This document shows positions 25,532-34,011 of a DNA stretch of 64,000 bases, piece by piece. The number at the start of each line of letters is the position of its first letter. Position 1 is the stretch's first letter. This DNA is from Asanoa sp. WMMD1127 (GTDB taxonomy: Bacteria > Actinomycetota > Actinomycetes > Mycobacteriales > Micromonosporaceae): positions 5,332,001-5,396,000 of the forward strand of contig NZ_JARUBP010000001.1 in assembly GCF_029626225.1 (NCBI RefSeq). Direction: 5' to 3'. The position numbers were made by a program, and so were the translations under genes. A model generated the notes under the pieces. It did not search any database, was not told the DNA's origin, and was given only the letters and a program-made list of their open reading frames with translations.

Positions 25532-28192
25532 ATGAGACGACGCGTTCTCGCACCGATCCTGCTCGCGGTCGCGGTCGCCGCGGGACCGACCACCGCCGCC
25601 GCCCACGGGCGCGGTCCGAACCCGCCGGAGGGCCTCGCGCCGACCGGCGCCGACATGCCGACCGTCGGGGGCAACCTGGCCAACCAGCACTACTCCGGAC
25701 TCACGCAGATCAACCAGCGCAACCTCGACAAGCTCGGACCGGCCTGGCGTACGCACGTCTCGGCGGTCGCACCGGCCAGCGACGACGTCGGGCAGCAGAC
25801 GACGCCGATCGTCGCCGACGGGGTCATCTATCTCGACACGCCGCGCGGTGAGGTGATCGCCGTCGACGGCGCGACCGGCGCGCCCAGGTGGAAGTGGTCC
25901 CCCGAAGGCTTCGAGCCGGCGGGCACCAGGCGCGGCGTCTCCATCGGCGAGGGCAAGGTCTTCACGCTCGCCGACGGCGACCGGATCGTGGCGCTCGACA
26001 AGGACACCGGCCGACAGGTCTGGGCCGTGCAGCCGGCGGTGCAGGCCGGCGTCGACCTGGGCAGCATCGATCGGGTGGCGACGGTCTACCACGACGGCAT
26101 CGTCTATGCCCATGCCGCCAACGGCGACCGGGCCGCGGTGGTCGCGGTGCGGGCCAGCGACGGTGGCCACCTGTGGCACTTCTTCGGCGGGCCGGACCGC
26201 GGCACCGTCTTCACCGACGTCGACGGCGACTCGGTCGACGCCGGCGCCACCTGGGGACCGGTGCTGCCCGACGGCACCGACTGCGCCCTCGAAGGTGGCG
26301 CGACGCCGTGGATGCACGGCGCGGTCGACCCGGGCCTGGGCTACTACTACATGACCTTCGGCAACGCCCGCAGCTGCCGCAGCTCGCAGGACGGCTCCCA
26401 GCGCCCGGGCGACAACCTGTTCTCCAGCACCATGGTCGCGGTCGACGCGAAGACCGGGAACTACAAGTGGCACTACCAGTCGATCCGGCACGACGTGTGG
26501 GACATGGACAACGTCCACCCGCCGACGCTGGCCGACATCAAGGTGCGGGGCCACGAGCGCAAGGTGGTGTTCTACGGCAGCAAGTCGGGGCACCAGTTCG
26601 TGCTCGACCGCACCAACGGCCGGCCGGTGCTGCCGGTGCACCAGCCGATGATCCAGGACTCGCGGCAGCACCACGCCCCGACCCAGCCGTTCCCTGCGCA
26701 CCGCCTGCTGCCCGAATGCGTGGTCTGGCAGAAGCTCGACCCGGACAACGTGCCGGGCGACCCGTGGCGCGCCGTGCCGAACTACAACGGCTACCAGCCG
26801 GACGCCGACGGCAACCTCGTCTTCAACCCGGACAGCTACGTGGCGGCGGACGAGCCGTTCCTGACCTACCCGCAGGGATATCCCACGAACCACCGCCGGG
26901 GCTGCATGTACGACCCGCAGTGGGACCTGCCCATCCTGTCGACCACCAGCCAGAACGGCGGGGCCGACTGGTCGAACAACGCCTACAGCCACCGCACCAA
27001 CCTGGTCTACTACCCCTACGGCACCAACCCGGTCGCGCACTGGAACGGCGCCGGCGCCAACGGGCAACGGGCGATCGGCCAGTACCAGACCGGCGGCATC
27101 CTCGCCTACGACGCCTCGACCGGGAAGGTGCGCTGGCGCAACCATCTCGGCACCGACATGTCCCACGGCCAGGGCCCGCTGACGACGGCCAGCGACCTGC
27201 TCTTCGTCGGGCAGATCGACGGCCGGTTCCTGGCGATGGACGCCCGCGACGGCGACGTCCTGTGGGAGTTCCAGACGGGCACCGGCATCGCCGGCGCGCC
27301 GATCACCTACGAGGTCGACGGCGAGCAGTACGTCGCCGTGTTCGCCGCCGGGTCGACCAACCCGTACGGCGGCTCGGTGACGCAGGGTGACTCCCTGTGG
27401 GCGTTCAAGCTCGGCGGGGCCTACCGGACCGGGTCGGGCAGCCAGGAAGGGCCGGAGCCGGCGCCGCTGGCGATCCGCCGGCCGGTGCAGGGCGGTCCGG
27501 TCGAAGGGTCCACGGTGGACAACACCGTGCTGCTGGCCCGGCGGGACCGCACGACCGACACCGCGGCGGCCCGCGACGGCACCGCGCAGAACGCCATGTC
27601 GCCCACCCACCTGCGCGTCCCGGTGGGCACGACGGTGACCTTCCGCAACCCGGGCGCGGAGACGTTCCCGAACTTCCCGAACCAGTTGCCGCACTGCGCG
27701 ACCCAGTACTTCGAGGGGTTGTTCAACGCCAAGCTGGACCCCGGAGAGAGCTTCCGGTTCACCTTCGACCGGGCCGGCGACTATTACTTCAACGACTGCA
27801 CGGACCCACGGCCGGCCGGCAAGATCGAGGTATACCTGACGCCACAGGACCTGCCGGGCGCCGCGCGGTTCCTGCCGTCGACCCTCGACCTCGGTTCGCG
27901 GACCGGAGTCTTCACCGGCGTCCGCGGCGCCGCCGTCGCGACGCTGACCCTGCCGGCCGGCCACCGGCTCGACGGCGACGTCGTGCTGCGGACGCCGTTG
28001 TCGGTGACTCCGGTGCCGGCGCGAGGCGCGACAGCGATCGGTCGCACCGTCCTCGTGTGGTTCGACAAGGCGGACCTCGACAACAACGTGCCGGCGGGCG
28101 AGGCCGTACCGCTGACGCTGGTGGCCAACGTCCTGCGCGACGGACAACAGCAGCAGGTCACGTCGACCGCGACGGTCCGGATCACCAAGTAG
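25532..28192 (+). CDS. Secreted PQQ-dependent dehydrogenase with C-terminal cupredoxin-like domain
   Basis: 886 residues. Signal peptide (LAPILLAVAVAAGPTTAAA), then an eight-bladed quinoprotein propeller (residues ~45-640) opening GGNLANQHYSGLTQIN, with W-docking motifs such as GAPRWKW and KVRWRNHL. A cupredoxin-like domain at ~690-770 (THLRVPVGTTVTFRNPG, LPHC, YYFNDC) and a beta-rich tail follow. The HDVWD-M-D sequence puts D324 at the catalytic-base position of PQQ alcohol dehydrogenases and D326 two residues on, the D-x-D seen in lanthanide-using XoxF/ExaF; calcium enzymes have Ala there. The cupredoxin keeps a His and a Cys but lacks a clear second His/Met, so a normal type 1 copper site is doubtful. 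Start ATG with GGGAGGG upstream. Ends at a strong terminator. Confidence 0.85.
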   Translation: MRRRVLAPILLAVAVAAGPTTAAAHGRGPNPPEGLAPTGADMPTVGGNLANQHYSGLTQINQRNLDKLGPAWRTHVSAVAPASDDVGQQTTPIVADGVIYLDTPRGEVIAVDGATGAPRWKWSPEGFEPAGTRRGVSIGEGKVFTLADGDRIVALDKDTGRQVWAVQPAVQAGVDLGSIDRVATVYHDGIVYAHAANGDRAAVVAVRASDGGHLWHFFGGPDRGTVFTDVDGDSVDAGATWGPVLPDGTDCALEGGATPWMHGAVDPGLGYYYMTFGNARSCRSSQDGSQRPGDNLFSSTMVAVDAKTGNYKWHYQSIRHDVWDMDNVHPPTLADIKVRGHERKVVFYGSKSGHQFVLDRTNGRPVLPVHQPMIQDSRQHHAPTQPFPAHRLLPECVVWQKLDPDNVPGDPWRAVPNYNGYQPDADGNLVFNPDSYVAADEPFLTYPQGYPTNHRRGCMYDPQWDLPILSTTSQNGGADWSNNAYSHRTNLVYYPYGTNPVAHWNGAGANGQRAIGQYQTGGILAYDASTGKVRWRNHLGTDMSHGQGPLTTASDLLFVGQIDGRFLAMDARDGDVLWEFQTGTGIAGAPITYEVDGEQYVAVFAAGSTNPYGGSVTQGDSLWAFKLGGAYRTGSGSQEGPEPAPLAIRRPVQGGPVEGSTVDNTVLLARRDRTTDTAAARDGTAQNAMSPTHLRVPVGTTVTFRNPGAETFPNFPNQLPHCATQYFEGLFNAKLDPGESFRFTFDRAGDYYFNDCTDPRPAGKIEVYLTPQDLPGAARFLPSTLDLGSRTGVFTGVRGAAVATLTLPAGHRLDGDVVLRTPLSVTPVPARGATAIGRTVLVWFDKADLDNNVPAGEAVPLTLVANVLRDGQQQQVTSTATVRITK

Positions 28193-28205
28193 ACGGGCGC
28201 GCGTG

Positions 28206-28236
28206 AGGACCGGTGCGGGCGCCGCACCGGTCCTTT
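28206..28236 (+). terminator. Strong hairpin terminator after the PQQ dehydrogenase gene
   Basis: A perfect 13-bp stem (28206-28218 with 28222-28234), 3-nt loop and a TTT tail. It lies between convergent genes and probably works for both strands. Confidence 0.85.
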
Positions 28237-28240
28237 CGCG

Positions 28241-29041
28241 TCAGGCGGGTCCAAGGTACGTGGGCCGGACGGCCGGCGGCATCGGGCCCTTGTTACGGCG
28301 GCCCTGGTTCGCCTCCTCCCACGCGTGGGCGAGGATGCCGACCGAGCGGCCGAGCACGAACAGCCCGCGGGCCAACGGCGGCGCGAAGCCCAGCTCCGCG
28401 TAGACCACCGCCGTACAACCATCCACATTGATGGGAATCGGTCGGTCGCGACCGGCCGCCAGCCGGCGTTCGATCGCCTCGGCCGCCCGCAGATGGGCGC
28501 CGGCCACGACGCCCTGGTCCACCGCCTCCCGGACGAGGTCCAGCAACGGGTCGCGGCGCGGGTCCGTGCGGTGGAACCGGTGGCCGAACCCGGGCAGATA
28601 TTTGGAGCGGGCACGCCACTCGTCGACCGCCGCAGCGGCCGCGTGGTCCGCGTCGGCGCCGTCCGTCGCGCGGCGCAGCACGTCGTCCAGCAGTTCCATG
28701 CACTGCTCGCCCGCACCGCCGTGGACGTCGCCCAGCGTGTTGACCGCGCTCGCCATCGCGCTGTTGAGGCCGATGCCGCAGGTGACCGCCATGCGCGCGA
28801 CCGCGATCGACGGCGCGTGCGGCCCGTGGTCGACCGAGGAGACCAACGCCGCTTCCAGCAGCCGCTCCTGGCCCGGGCTCGGCAGGTCACCGCGCAACAG
28901 CAGCCAGACGACGCCGACGAAGCTGGTCCGGCCGATCAGCTCCTGGACCGGCCGGCCGCGCAGCTCGATGACGTCGGGCTCCACCCTCGAGACCGCCGTG
29001 GCCCACCAGTCCGACACGTCCGAGAGCGTGGGCTCGCTCAT
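28241..29041 (-). CDS. Citrate synthase-fold lyase (citryl-CoA lyase-like)
   Basis: 266 residues, shorter than true citrate synthases (about 370-430). It keeps the family core: LIGRTSFVGVVWLLLRGDLP, GGAGEQCMELL and GFGHRFHRTDPRRDPLL, the last matching the active-site His-and-substrate loop GxGHxxY/HxxDPR. Short proteins of this type are usually named citryl-CoA lyases and split a 3-hydroxy-dicarboxyl-CoA into acyl-CoA and a 2-oxoacid. It overlaps the CoA-transferase gene upstream (ATGA), so the likely sequence is CoA transfer, then C-C cleavage of the CoA ester. The exact substrate is unknown. Confidence 0.78.
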   Translation of the reverse strand: MSEPTLSDVSDWWATAVSRVEPDVIELRGRPVQELIGRTSFVGVVWLLLRGDLPSPGQERLLEAALVSSVDHGPHAPSIAVARMAVTCGIGLNSAMASAVNTLGDVHGGAGEQCMELLDDVLRRATDGADADHAAAAAVDEWRARSKYLPGFGHRFHRTDPRRDPLLDLVREAVDQGVVAGAHLRAAEAIERRLAAGRDRPIPINVDGCTAVVYAELGFAPPLARGLFVLGRSVGILAHAWEEANQGRRNKGPMPPAVRPTYLGPA

Positions 29042-30216
29042 CGGCCGGACACCTCCCGGACAGCCGGCGCGGGCTCAGGGTCGTTGTGCTCGCCGAGCAG
29101 CGGTGGCGGCGTCGTCGGCCGGCAGGGCGCGCCGTTGACGAGCACGCCGTTGCCGCTGACCCGCAGGGTGCGACCGGGCTGCGTGGGGAACGGAAGGTCC
29201 GTGAAGAAGCCACGCGAGCGCAGCTGCTCAAGCTGCACCGCCTGGGGGACGGTCAGGATGCGCGCCGCCGGAACGCCGGCCCGGGAGAGCAGGTCCTCCC
29301 ACTCCACCGCCGGGCGGTGGCGCAGCGCGGCGTTCAGCTCGCGGTTGAGGGCGGCCCGGTGCGCCTTGCGGGCCTCACGGTCGGCGAACCGTTCGTCGGT
29401 CAGCAGGTCCTCCCGCCGCACCAGCCGGCACAGGACCTCGAACTGCTCCTGCCGGTTGGCCGCGATGTTGAGGGGACCGTCCGCGGCGTCGAAGGTGCCC
29501 GACGGCGCGGCGGTGGCGTTCTGGTCGCCCATCGGCTCCGGGGCGACGCCGCTGACGAGGTAGTTGGACGCGGCCCAGCCCATCGCCGACAGCGAGGCCT
29601 CGAGCATCGAGACGTCGAGGAACACGCCCTCGCCGGTGCGGGCGCGACCGGCCAGCGCGGCGCAGATGGACATGGCCGCGACGAGGCCACCGATCGAGTC
29701 GGAGACCGGGAACCCGACGCGCAGCGGCACCGTGTCCGGCGTACCCGTGATGCTCATCATCCCGGACAGGCCCTGGATGATCTGGTCGTACGCGGGCGCC
29801 TGGCTCATCGGCCCCGTCTGCCCGAAGCCGGAGATGGCGCAGTAGACGAGCCGGGGGTTCGCGGCGTGCAGGACGTCCCAGCCGTAGCCCATCCGGTCGA
29901 GCACCCCGGCCCGGAAGTTCTCGAGCAGCACGTCCGACTCGCGCACGAGGTCGTCGAAGCGGGCCCGGTCGGCGAGCGCCTTCAGGTCGAGCTCGATCGA
30001 CTTCTTGCCGGCGTTCTGGGCGAGGAACGACGCGCCGACGAGGTTCTCGTTGAGCGCGGGATCGGGGCCCAGCCGGCGGGCCAGGTCGCCCTGCCCGGGC
30101 CGTTCCACCTTGACGACCTCGGCGCCCAGCAGCATGAGCTGATAGCTGCAGTAGGGGCCGGCCAGCACGTTGGTCAGGTCGAGGACGCGTACGCCGCGCA
30201 GCGGTCGGTCAGCCAT
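29038..30216 (-). CDS. CaiB/BaiF family (class III) CoA-transferase
   Basis: 392 residues. The N-terminal GVRVLDLTNVLAGPYCSYQL, the KSIELDLK motif and LLENFRAGVLDRMGYG are diagnostic. The catalytic Asp that forms the acyl anhydride is D173 in PVSDSIGG. It moves CoA between carboxylic acids in the cytosol. ATG at 30216; an upstream extension is unsupported. First gene of a leftward operon with the citrate synthase-fold lyase. Its promoter region holds the tandem operator shared with the TRAP/IclR and esterase regions, so it belongs to the same regulon. Substrate unknown. Confidence 0.92.
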   Translation of the reverse strand: MADRPLRGVRVLDLTNVLAGPYCSYQLMLLGAEVVKVERPGQGDLARRLGPDPALNENLVGASFLAQNAGKKSIELDLKALADRARFDDLVRESDVLLENFRAGVLDRMGYGWDVLHAANPRLVYCAISGFGQTGPMSQAPAYDQIIQGLSGMMSITGTPDTVPLRVGFPVSDSIGGLVAAMSICAALAGRARTGEGVFLDVSMLEASLSAMGWAASNYLVSGVAPEPMGDQNATAAPSGTFDAADGPLNIAANRQEQFEVLCRLVRREDLLTDERFADREARKAHRAALNRELNAALRHRPAVEWEDLLSRAGVPAARILTVPQAVQLEQLRSRGFFTDLPFPTQPGRTLRVSGNGVLVNGAPCRPTTPPPLLGEHNDPEPAPAVREVSGR

Positions 30217-30284
30217 ACGTTGCCTCTCGACGGATTCGGACCCGGCTATTGCCACGGGACCTCGCCGCCCGTACGTTACACGTA

Positions 30285-30321
30285 GTCCGCAGAACGGTCC
30301 AGAAGTGCCGCTCAGTGGTCC
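30285..30321. promoter_or_regulatory. Tandem operator copy A (CoA-transferase / aldehyde dehydrogenase promoter)
   Basis: Two similar 16-bp sites start exactly 21 bp apart: GTCC-N6-CGGTCC at 30285-30300 and TGCC-N6-TGGTCC at 30306-30321. The preceding CCCGTAC, TTACACG and AGTCC blocks are the same, in the same order and spacing, as upstream of dctQ at 38.1 kb. It lies between two divergent start codons. Probably bound by the IclR-family regulator encoded at 37201-38010 (inferred). Confidence 0.7.
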
Positions 30322-30336
30322 ACGGAGAGGAGCCGC

Positions 30337-31791
30337 ATGTCGTCGACGTCGATCGGATGCCTCGTCGCCGGAGAATGGCGCACGGACGGTCCACACGTCG
30401 AGCGGCTCGGCCCGTGGACGCGCGACGTCGTCAGCACCGCCCGGCAGGCGGGCGACGACGACGTCCGCGCGGCGCTGGACTACGCGCGCGGTGGCGCCCG
30501 CGCCGTCGCCCGGATGTCACCGGCCGCCCGGGCGGCCGTGCTCGACCGCGCGGCCACGGCGGTCGCCGGGCAGCGCGAGAGCCTCGCCCGGCTGCTGGCG
30601 CTCGAGCTCGGCAAGCCGCTCAAGGACGGTCGCGGCGAGATCGACCGGGTCGCCGACACCTTCGCCGTGTCCGCCGCCGAGGCGCGGCACATCGGGGGCG
30701 AGGTGCTGCCGGTCGCCGGCTGGGCCCGGGGCGTCGGCAACACCGCGCTGACCCACCGGGCGCCCGTCGGCGTCGCCCTGGCGATCACACCGTTCAACGC
30801 GCCGGCCAACCTGCTGGCGCACAAGCTCGCGGCGTCCTTCGCGGCCGGCAACAGCACGCTGGTCAAGCCGCCGCCGCAGGCGCCGGCCGTCTCGGCGGCG
30901 CTGGTCGCGCTCCTGCTCGAGTGCGGGCTGCCGCCCGAGGCGGTGCAGGTGCTGCACGGCGACGGCGCGCTCGGCGCGACGCTGTGCGCGGCGCCCGAGG
31001 TCGGCGTCATCAGCTTCACCGGGAGTGCCGCGACGGGCGCGGCGGTGGCGCGGGCCGCCGGCGCCAAGCGGCTGGTGCTGGAGCTGGGCGGCAACGCGGC
31101 CACGATCGTGTGCGCGGACGCCGACGTCGCCGCGGCCGCGCGGGTCTGCGCCGCCACCGGCTACAGCAACTCGGGACAGAGCTGCATCTCGGTCCAACGG
31201 GTCTATGTGCAGCGGGCCCGCTTCGACGAGTTCGTCGACGCCTTCACCGCCGAGGTCGAGAAGCTCACGGTCGGCGACCCGCTGGGGGAGGGCACCGACG
31301 TCGGCTCCATGGTGGACGACGAGGCCGCCGAGCGCGTGGTGTCCTGGGTGCGGGCCGCCGGCGCCGGCGGGGCCCGGATCACCACGGGCGGCCGCCGGGA
31401 GGGGGCGACGGTGCTGCCGACGGTGGTCGCGGCGCCGCCGGCCGACGCCACGCTCGTCCGGGAGGAGGTGTTCGGCGCGGCCGTCGCGGTCCTGCCCTAC
31501 GACGACTTCGACGACGTGATCGCCGTCTGCAACGACAGCCGTTACGGCCTGCAGGCCGGCCTGTTCACCCACGACGTGCGACGGATCGTCACGGCATGGC
31601 GGGAGCTCGAGGTGGGCGGTCTCGTGGTCAACGGGTCGTCCAACTTCCGGCTCGACCACGTGCCGTTCGGCGGGGTCAAGGACTCCGGTTTCGGGCGCGA
31701 GTCCCCCCGTTGGATGATCGACGACTACACCGTCGTCAAGACGTTGCTGCTGCGCGGGATGTCCCTGTTCGGCGACCAGGAGAGTGTGTGA
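30337..31791 (+). CDS. Aldehyde dehydrogenase
   Basis: 484 residues of the ALDH superfamily. The NAD-binding and general-base motif LELGGNAA supplies E249, and the nucleophile is C283 in SGQSCISVQRVYV. The C-terminal PFGGVKDSGFGRE motif is intact. Oxidises an aldehyde to the acid (or acyl-CoA) with NAD(P). ATG has a GGAGAGGAG site. It opens a rightward operon and its last base is the first base of the ThDP enzyme start (TGATG), so it should oxidise the aldehyde released by that enzyme. Lies directly downstream of operator copy A. Confidence 0.93.
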   Translation: MSSTSIGCLVAGEWRTDGPHVERLGPWTRDVVSTARQAGDDDVRAALDYARGGARAVARMSPAARAAVLDRAATAVAGQRESLARLLALELGKPLKDGRGEIDRVADTFAVSAAEARHIGGEVLPVAGWARGVGNTALTHRAPVGVALAITPFNAPANLLAHKLAASFAAGNSTLVKPPPQAPAVSAALVALLLECGLPPEAVQVLHGDGALGATLCAAPEVGVISFTGSAATGAAVARAAGAKRLVLELGGNAATIVCADADVAAAARVCAATGYSNSGQSCISVQRVYVQRARFDEFVDAFTAEVEKLTVGDPLGEGTDVGSMVDDEAAERVVSWVRAAGAGGARITTGGRREGATVLPTVVAAPPADATLVREEVFGAAVAVLPYDDFDDVIAVCNDSRYGLQAGLFTHDVRRIVTAWRELEVGGLVVNGSSNFRLDHVPFGGVKDSGFGRESPRWMIDDYTVVKTLLLRGMSLFGDQESV

Positions 31792-33551
31792 TGAGCAGTC
31801 AGCTCACCGGAGCCGATACGACCACTGCCGCGGATGCCCTCGTCGCGCAACTCCGGTCGTACGGCGTCGAGCATGTCTTCGGGCTGTGCGGCCACACCAA
31901 CATCGCCCTGCTCGACGCGCTGGGCCGCAGCGACATCCGGTTCGTCATCGCCCGGCACGAGCAGGCCGCGGCGCACGCGGCCGACGGCTACGCGCGCGCC
32001 ACGGGGAAGCCGGGCGTCGTGCTGGTGCACGTCGGCCCGGGCCTGACCAACGCCGTCACCGGCGTGCTGACCGCCGCGATGGACTCGGTGCCGCTCGTGG
32101 TGATCAGCGGCGACATACCGTCCTACTACCACGGACGGCACCCGCACCAGGAGGTCAACCTCCACGCCGACGCCGACCAGACCGCGATCTACCGGCCGTT
32201 CGTCAAGCGGGCCTGGCACGTGCACCGGGCCGCCGACCTGTCCCGGTTCGCCGAGCGCGCGTTCTGGACGGCGACCGCCGGCCGCCCGGGCGCCGTGCTG
32301 CTCAGCGTGCCGATGGACCACTTCTCCCGTCCGGTGCCGGCGGACGCGGCGACCGCCTTCCCCCTCGCCGCACATGAACCGCCCGCCCTCGCGGCCGACG
32401 TCGCCGGGCGCATCGCCGACCTGCTCGTCGCGGCCGAGCGTCCGCTGGTCTACCTGGGCGGTGGGCTGCGCCGGGGGCCTGGGCTCGACGCGCTGCGCCG
32501 GCTCGTCGAACACCTCGACATCCCGGTGGCGCATTCGCTGATGGCGAAGGGCACCCTGCCCGACACGCACCCGCTCCTGCTGGGCATGCCGGGCTTCTGG
32601 GGTCTGGAGCTGACCAACCGGCACACCCGCGAGGCCGACGTGGTCCTCGCCCTGGCCACCCGGTTCGCCGAGACCGACGCGAGCTCGTGGGACCGCCGCT
32701 TCACCTGGCAGTTCCCGCCCGGCCGGCTCATCCAGATCGACATCGACCCGGCCGAGATCGGTCGCAACTTCCCGGTCGCCGTGGGGGCGGTCGCCGACGT
32801 CAGCGACGCCGTCCAGGCGATCGACGCCGCCGTCCGGGAGCGGCAGCCGGCGCCGCGGCAGCGCACGGGCTTGCGGGACACGATCACGGCCGCTCGCCGC
32901 ACCCTGTTCGCCGAGAGCCGGCAGCGCGGCGCTAGCGAGCAGTTCCCGCTGCGCCCCGAACGGATCCTGACCGACCTGCGCGCCCACCTGCCGACCGACG
33001 CCATCCTCGTCACCGACGTCGGCTGGAACAAGAACGGCGTGGCGCAGTGCTACGAGCTGCCCGATGAGGGCCGGTTCATCACACCGGGCGGCGCGTCGAC
33101 GATGGGGTTCGGGCCGGCTGCCGCGGTCGGCGTGCAGATCGCCCGACCCGACCGCACCGTGGTCGCCCTGGTCGGCGACGGCGGGATGAGCGCGCAGCTG
33201 CCGGCCGTTCCGATGGCCGTCGAGCAGGGCGCACCGGTGCTGTTCGTGGTGATGAACAACCGGTCCCACGGCACCATCTCCGACCTCCAGTCGGCCAACT
33301 TCGGGCGCAGCTTCGGCTGCGACTTCCAGGGACCGGACGGCCAGCCCTACAGCCCGGACTTCGCCGCCTACGGCCGCGCCTGCGGCGCCGACGGCTACGC
33401 GATCGACAGCGCCGCGGCCTTCGGCGACGCGCTGAAGGCCGCGCTGGCGGCCAGGCGGCCGGCGGTGATCGACGTTCCGATGGTCAACGAGCCCGTGCCC
33501 ACGCCGGGCCACTGGAACATCAAGGACATCTATCAGGGCGTCTTCGAATAG
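31791..33551 (+). CDS. Thiamine diphosphate-dependent enzyme (2-oxoacid decarboxylase/acetolactate synthase-like)
   Basis: 586 residues with the three-domain ThDP architecture. The N-terminal Pyr domain has catalytic E57 in RHEQAAAHAADGYARA, the middle domain is a Rossmann-like fold (LVYLGGGLRRG), and the C-terminal PP domain carries GDGGMSAQ (D463) and the downstream NNRS that completes the Mg-ThDP motif. It belongs to the acetolactate-synthase-like group containing decarboxylases and carboligases. Coupled to the aldehyde dehydrogenase by a 1-bp overlap and followed after 11 bp by the dehydroquinase gene, which suggests a 2-oxoacid to aldehyde to acid relay. The substrate is not evident. Confidence 0.88.
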   Translation: MSSQLTGADTTTAADALVAQLRSYGVEHVFGLCGHTNIALLDALGRSDIRFVIARHEQAAAHAADGYARATGKPGVVLVHVGPGLTNAVTGVLTAAMDSVPLVVISGDIPSYYHGRHPHQEVNLHADADQTAIYRPFVKRAWHVHRAADLSRFAERAFWTATAGRPGAVLLSVPMDHFSRPVPADAATAFPLAAHEPPALAADVAGRIADLLVAAERPLVYLGGGLRRGPGLDALRRLVEHLDIPVAHSLMAKGTLPDTHPLLLGMPGFWGLELTNRHTREADVVLALATRFAETDASSWDRRFTWQFPPGRLIQIDIDPAEIGRNFPVAVGAVADVSDAVQAIDAAVRERQPAPRQRTGLRDTITAARRTLFAESRQRGASEQFPLRPERILTDLRAHLPTDAILVTDVGWNKNGVAQCYELPDEGRFITPGGASTMGFGPAAAVGVQIARPDRTVVALVGDGGMSAQLPAVPMAVEQGAPVLFVVMNNRSHGTISDLQSANFGRSFGCDFQGPDGQPYSPDFAAYGRACGADGYAIDSAAAFGDALKAALAARRPAVIDVPMVNEPVPTPGHWNIKDIYQGVFE

Positions 33552-33562
33552 GGGCGGGCGAC

Positions 33563-34009
33563 GTGGACCGCTTGTTCATCCTCAACGGGCCGAACCTGAA
33601 CATGCTCGGTCGCCGCGAGCCGCAGACCTACGGCCGCACCACGTTGGCGCAGATCGAGACCCGCTGCCTCGGCCTGGCCGAGGAGCTCCGCTTCGACGCG
33701 GTGTTCCGGCAGTCCGACAGCGAGGCGGACCTGATCGGCTGGGCACACCAGGCCTTCGCCGAGTCAGCCGCGGTCATCGTCAACCCGGCCGGGCTGTCGA
33801 CGCGCTCGGTGGCGCTCTATGACGCGCTGCGCATGCTCGACCGGCCGGTCGTCGAGGTGCACCTGACCAACGTGTTCGCCCGCGAACCGGTCTACCACAC
33901 CGACCTGGTGACCGCCCGCGCGGCGAGCGGGTTCGTCGCCGGCTTCGGCGCCGACGTCTACGAGCTGGCCATGCGCGGCCTCCGGGACCGCCTCGACCAC
34001 CAGGGCTGA
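33563..34009 (+). CDS. Type II 3-dehydroquinate dehydratase-like protein with altered active site
   Basis: 148 residues, the normal type II length. It opens LNGPNLNMLGRREPQTYG with the substrate-binding Asn, Arg and mobile-loop Tyr, and keeps EVHLTNVFARE near residue 100 (the usual EVHISNxxARE). The NxGGLTHTS segment, however, reads NPAGLSTRS: the His equivalent to H81 of the tuberculosis enzyme is T80. The family interconverts 3-dehydroquinate and 3-dehydroshikimate; in a catabolic cluster this links quinate to protocatechuate. The substitution suggests lower activity or a different substrate. GTG start. Sits between the ThDP enzyme and Gfo/Idh genes in one operon. Confidence 0.85.
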   Translation: MDRLFILNGPNLNMLGRREPQTYGRTTLAQIETRCLGLAEELRFDAVFRQSDSEADLIGWAHQAFAESAAVIVNPAGLSTRSVALYDALRMLDRPVVEVHLTNVFAREPVYHTDLVTARAASGFVAGFGADVYELAMRGLRDRLDHQG

Positions 34010-34011
34010 CC

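Noticed and set aside
25460-28147. 895-codon open frame on the - strand opposite the PQQ dehydrogenase
   Set aside because: Low-complexity Arg/Val/Gly translation without motifs; the + strand encodes a clear quinoprotein.
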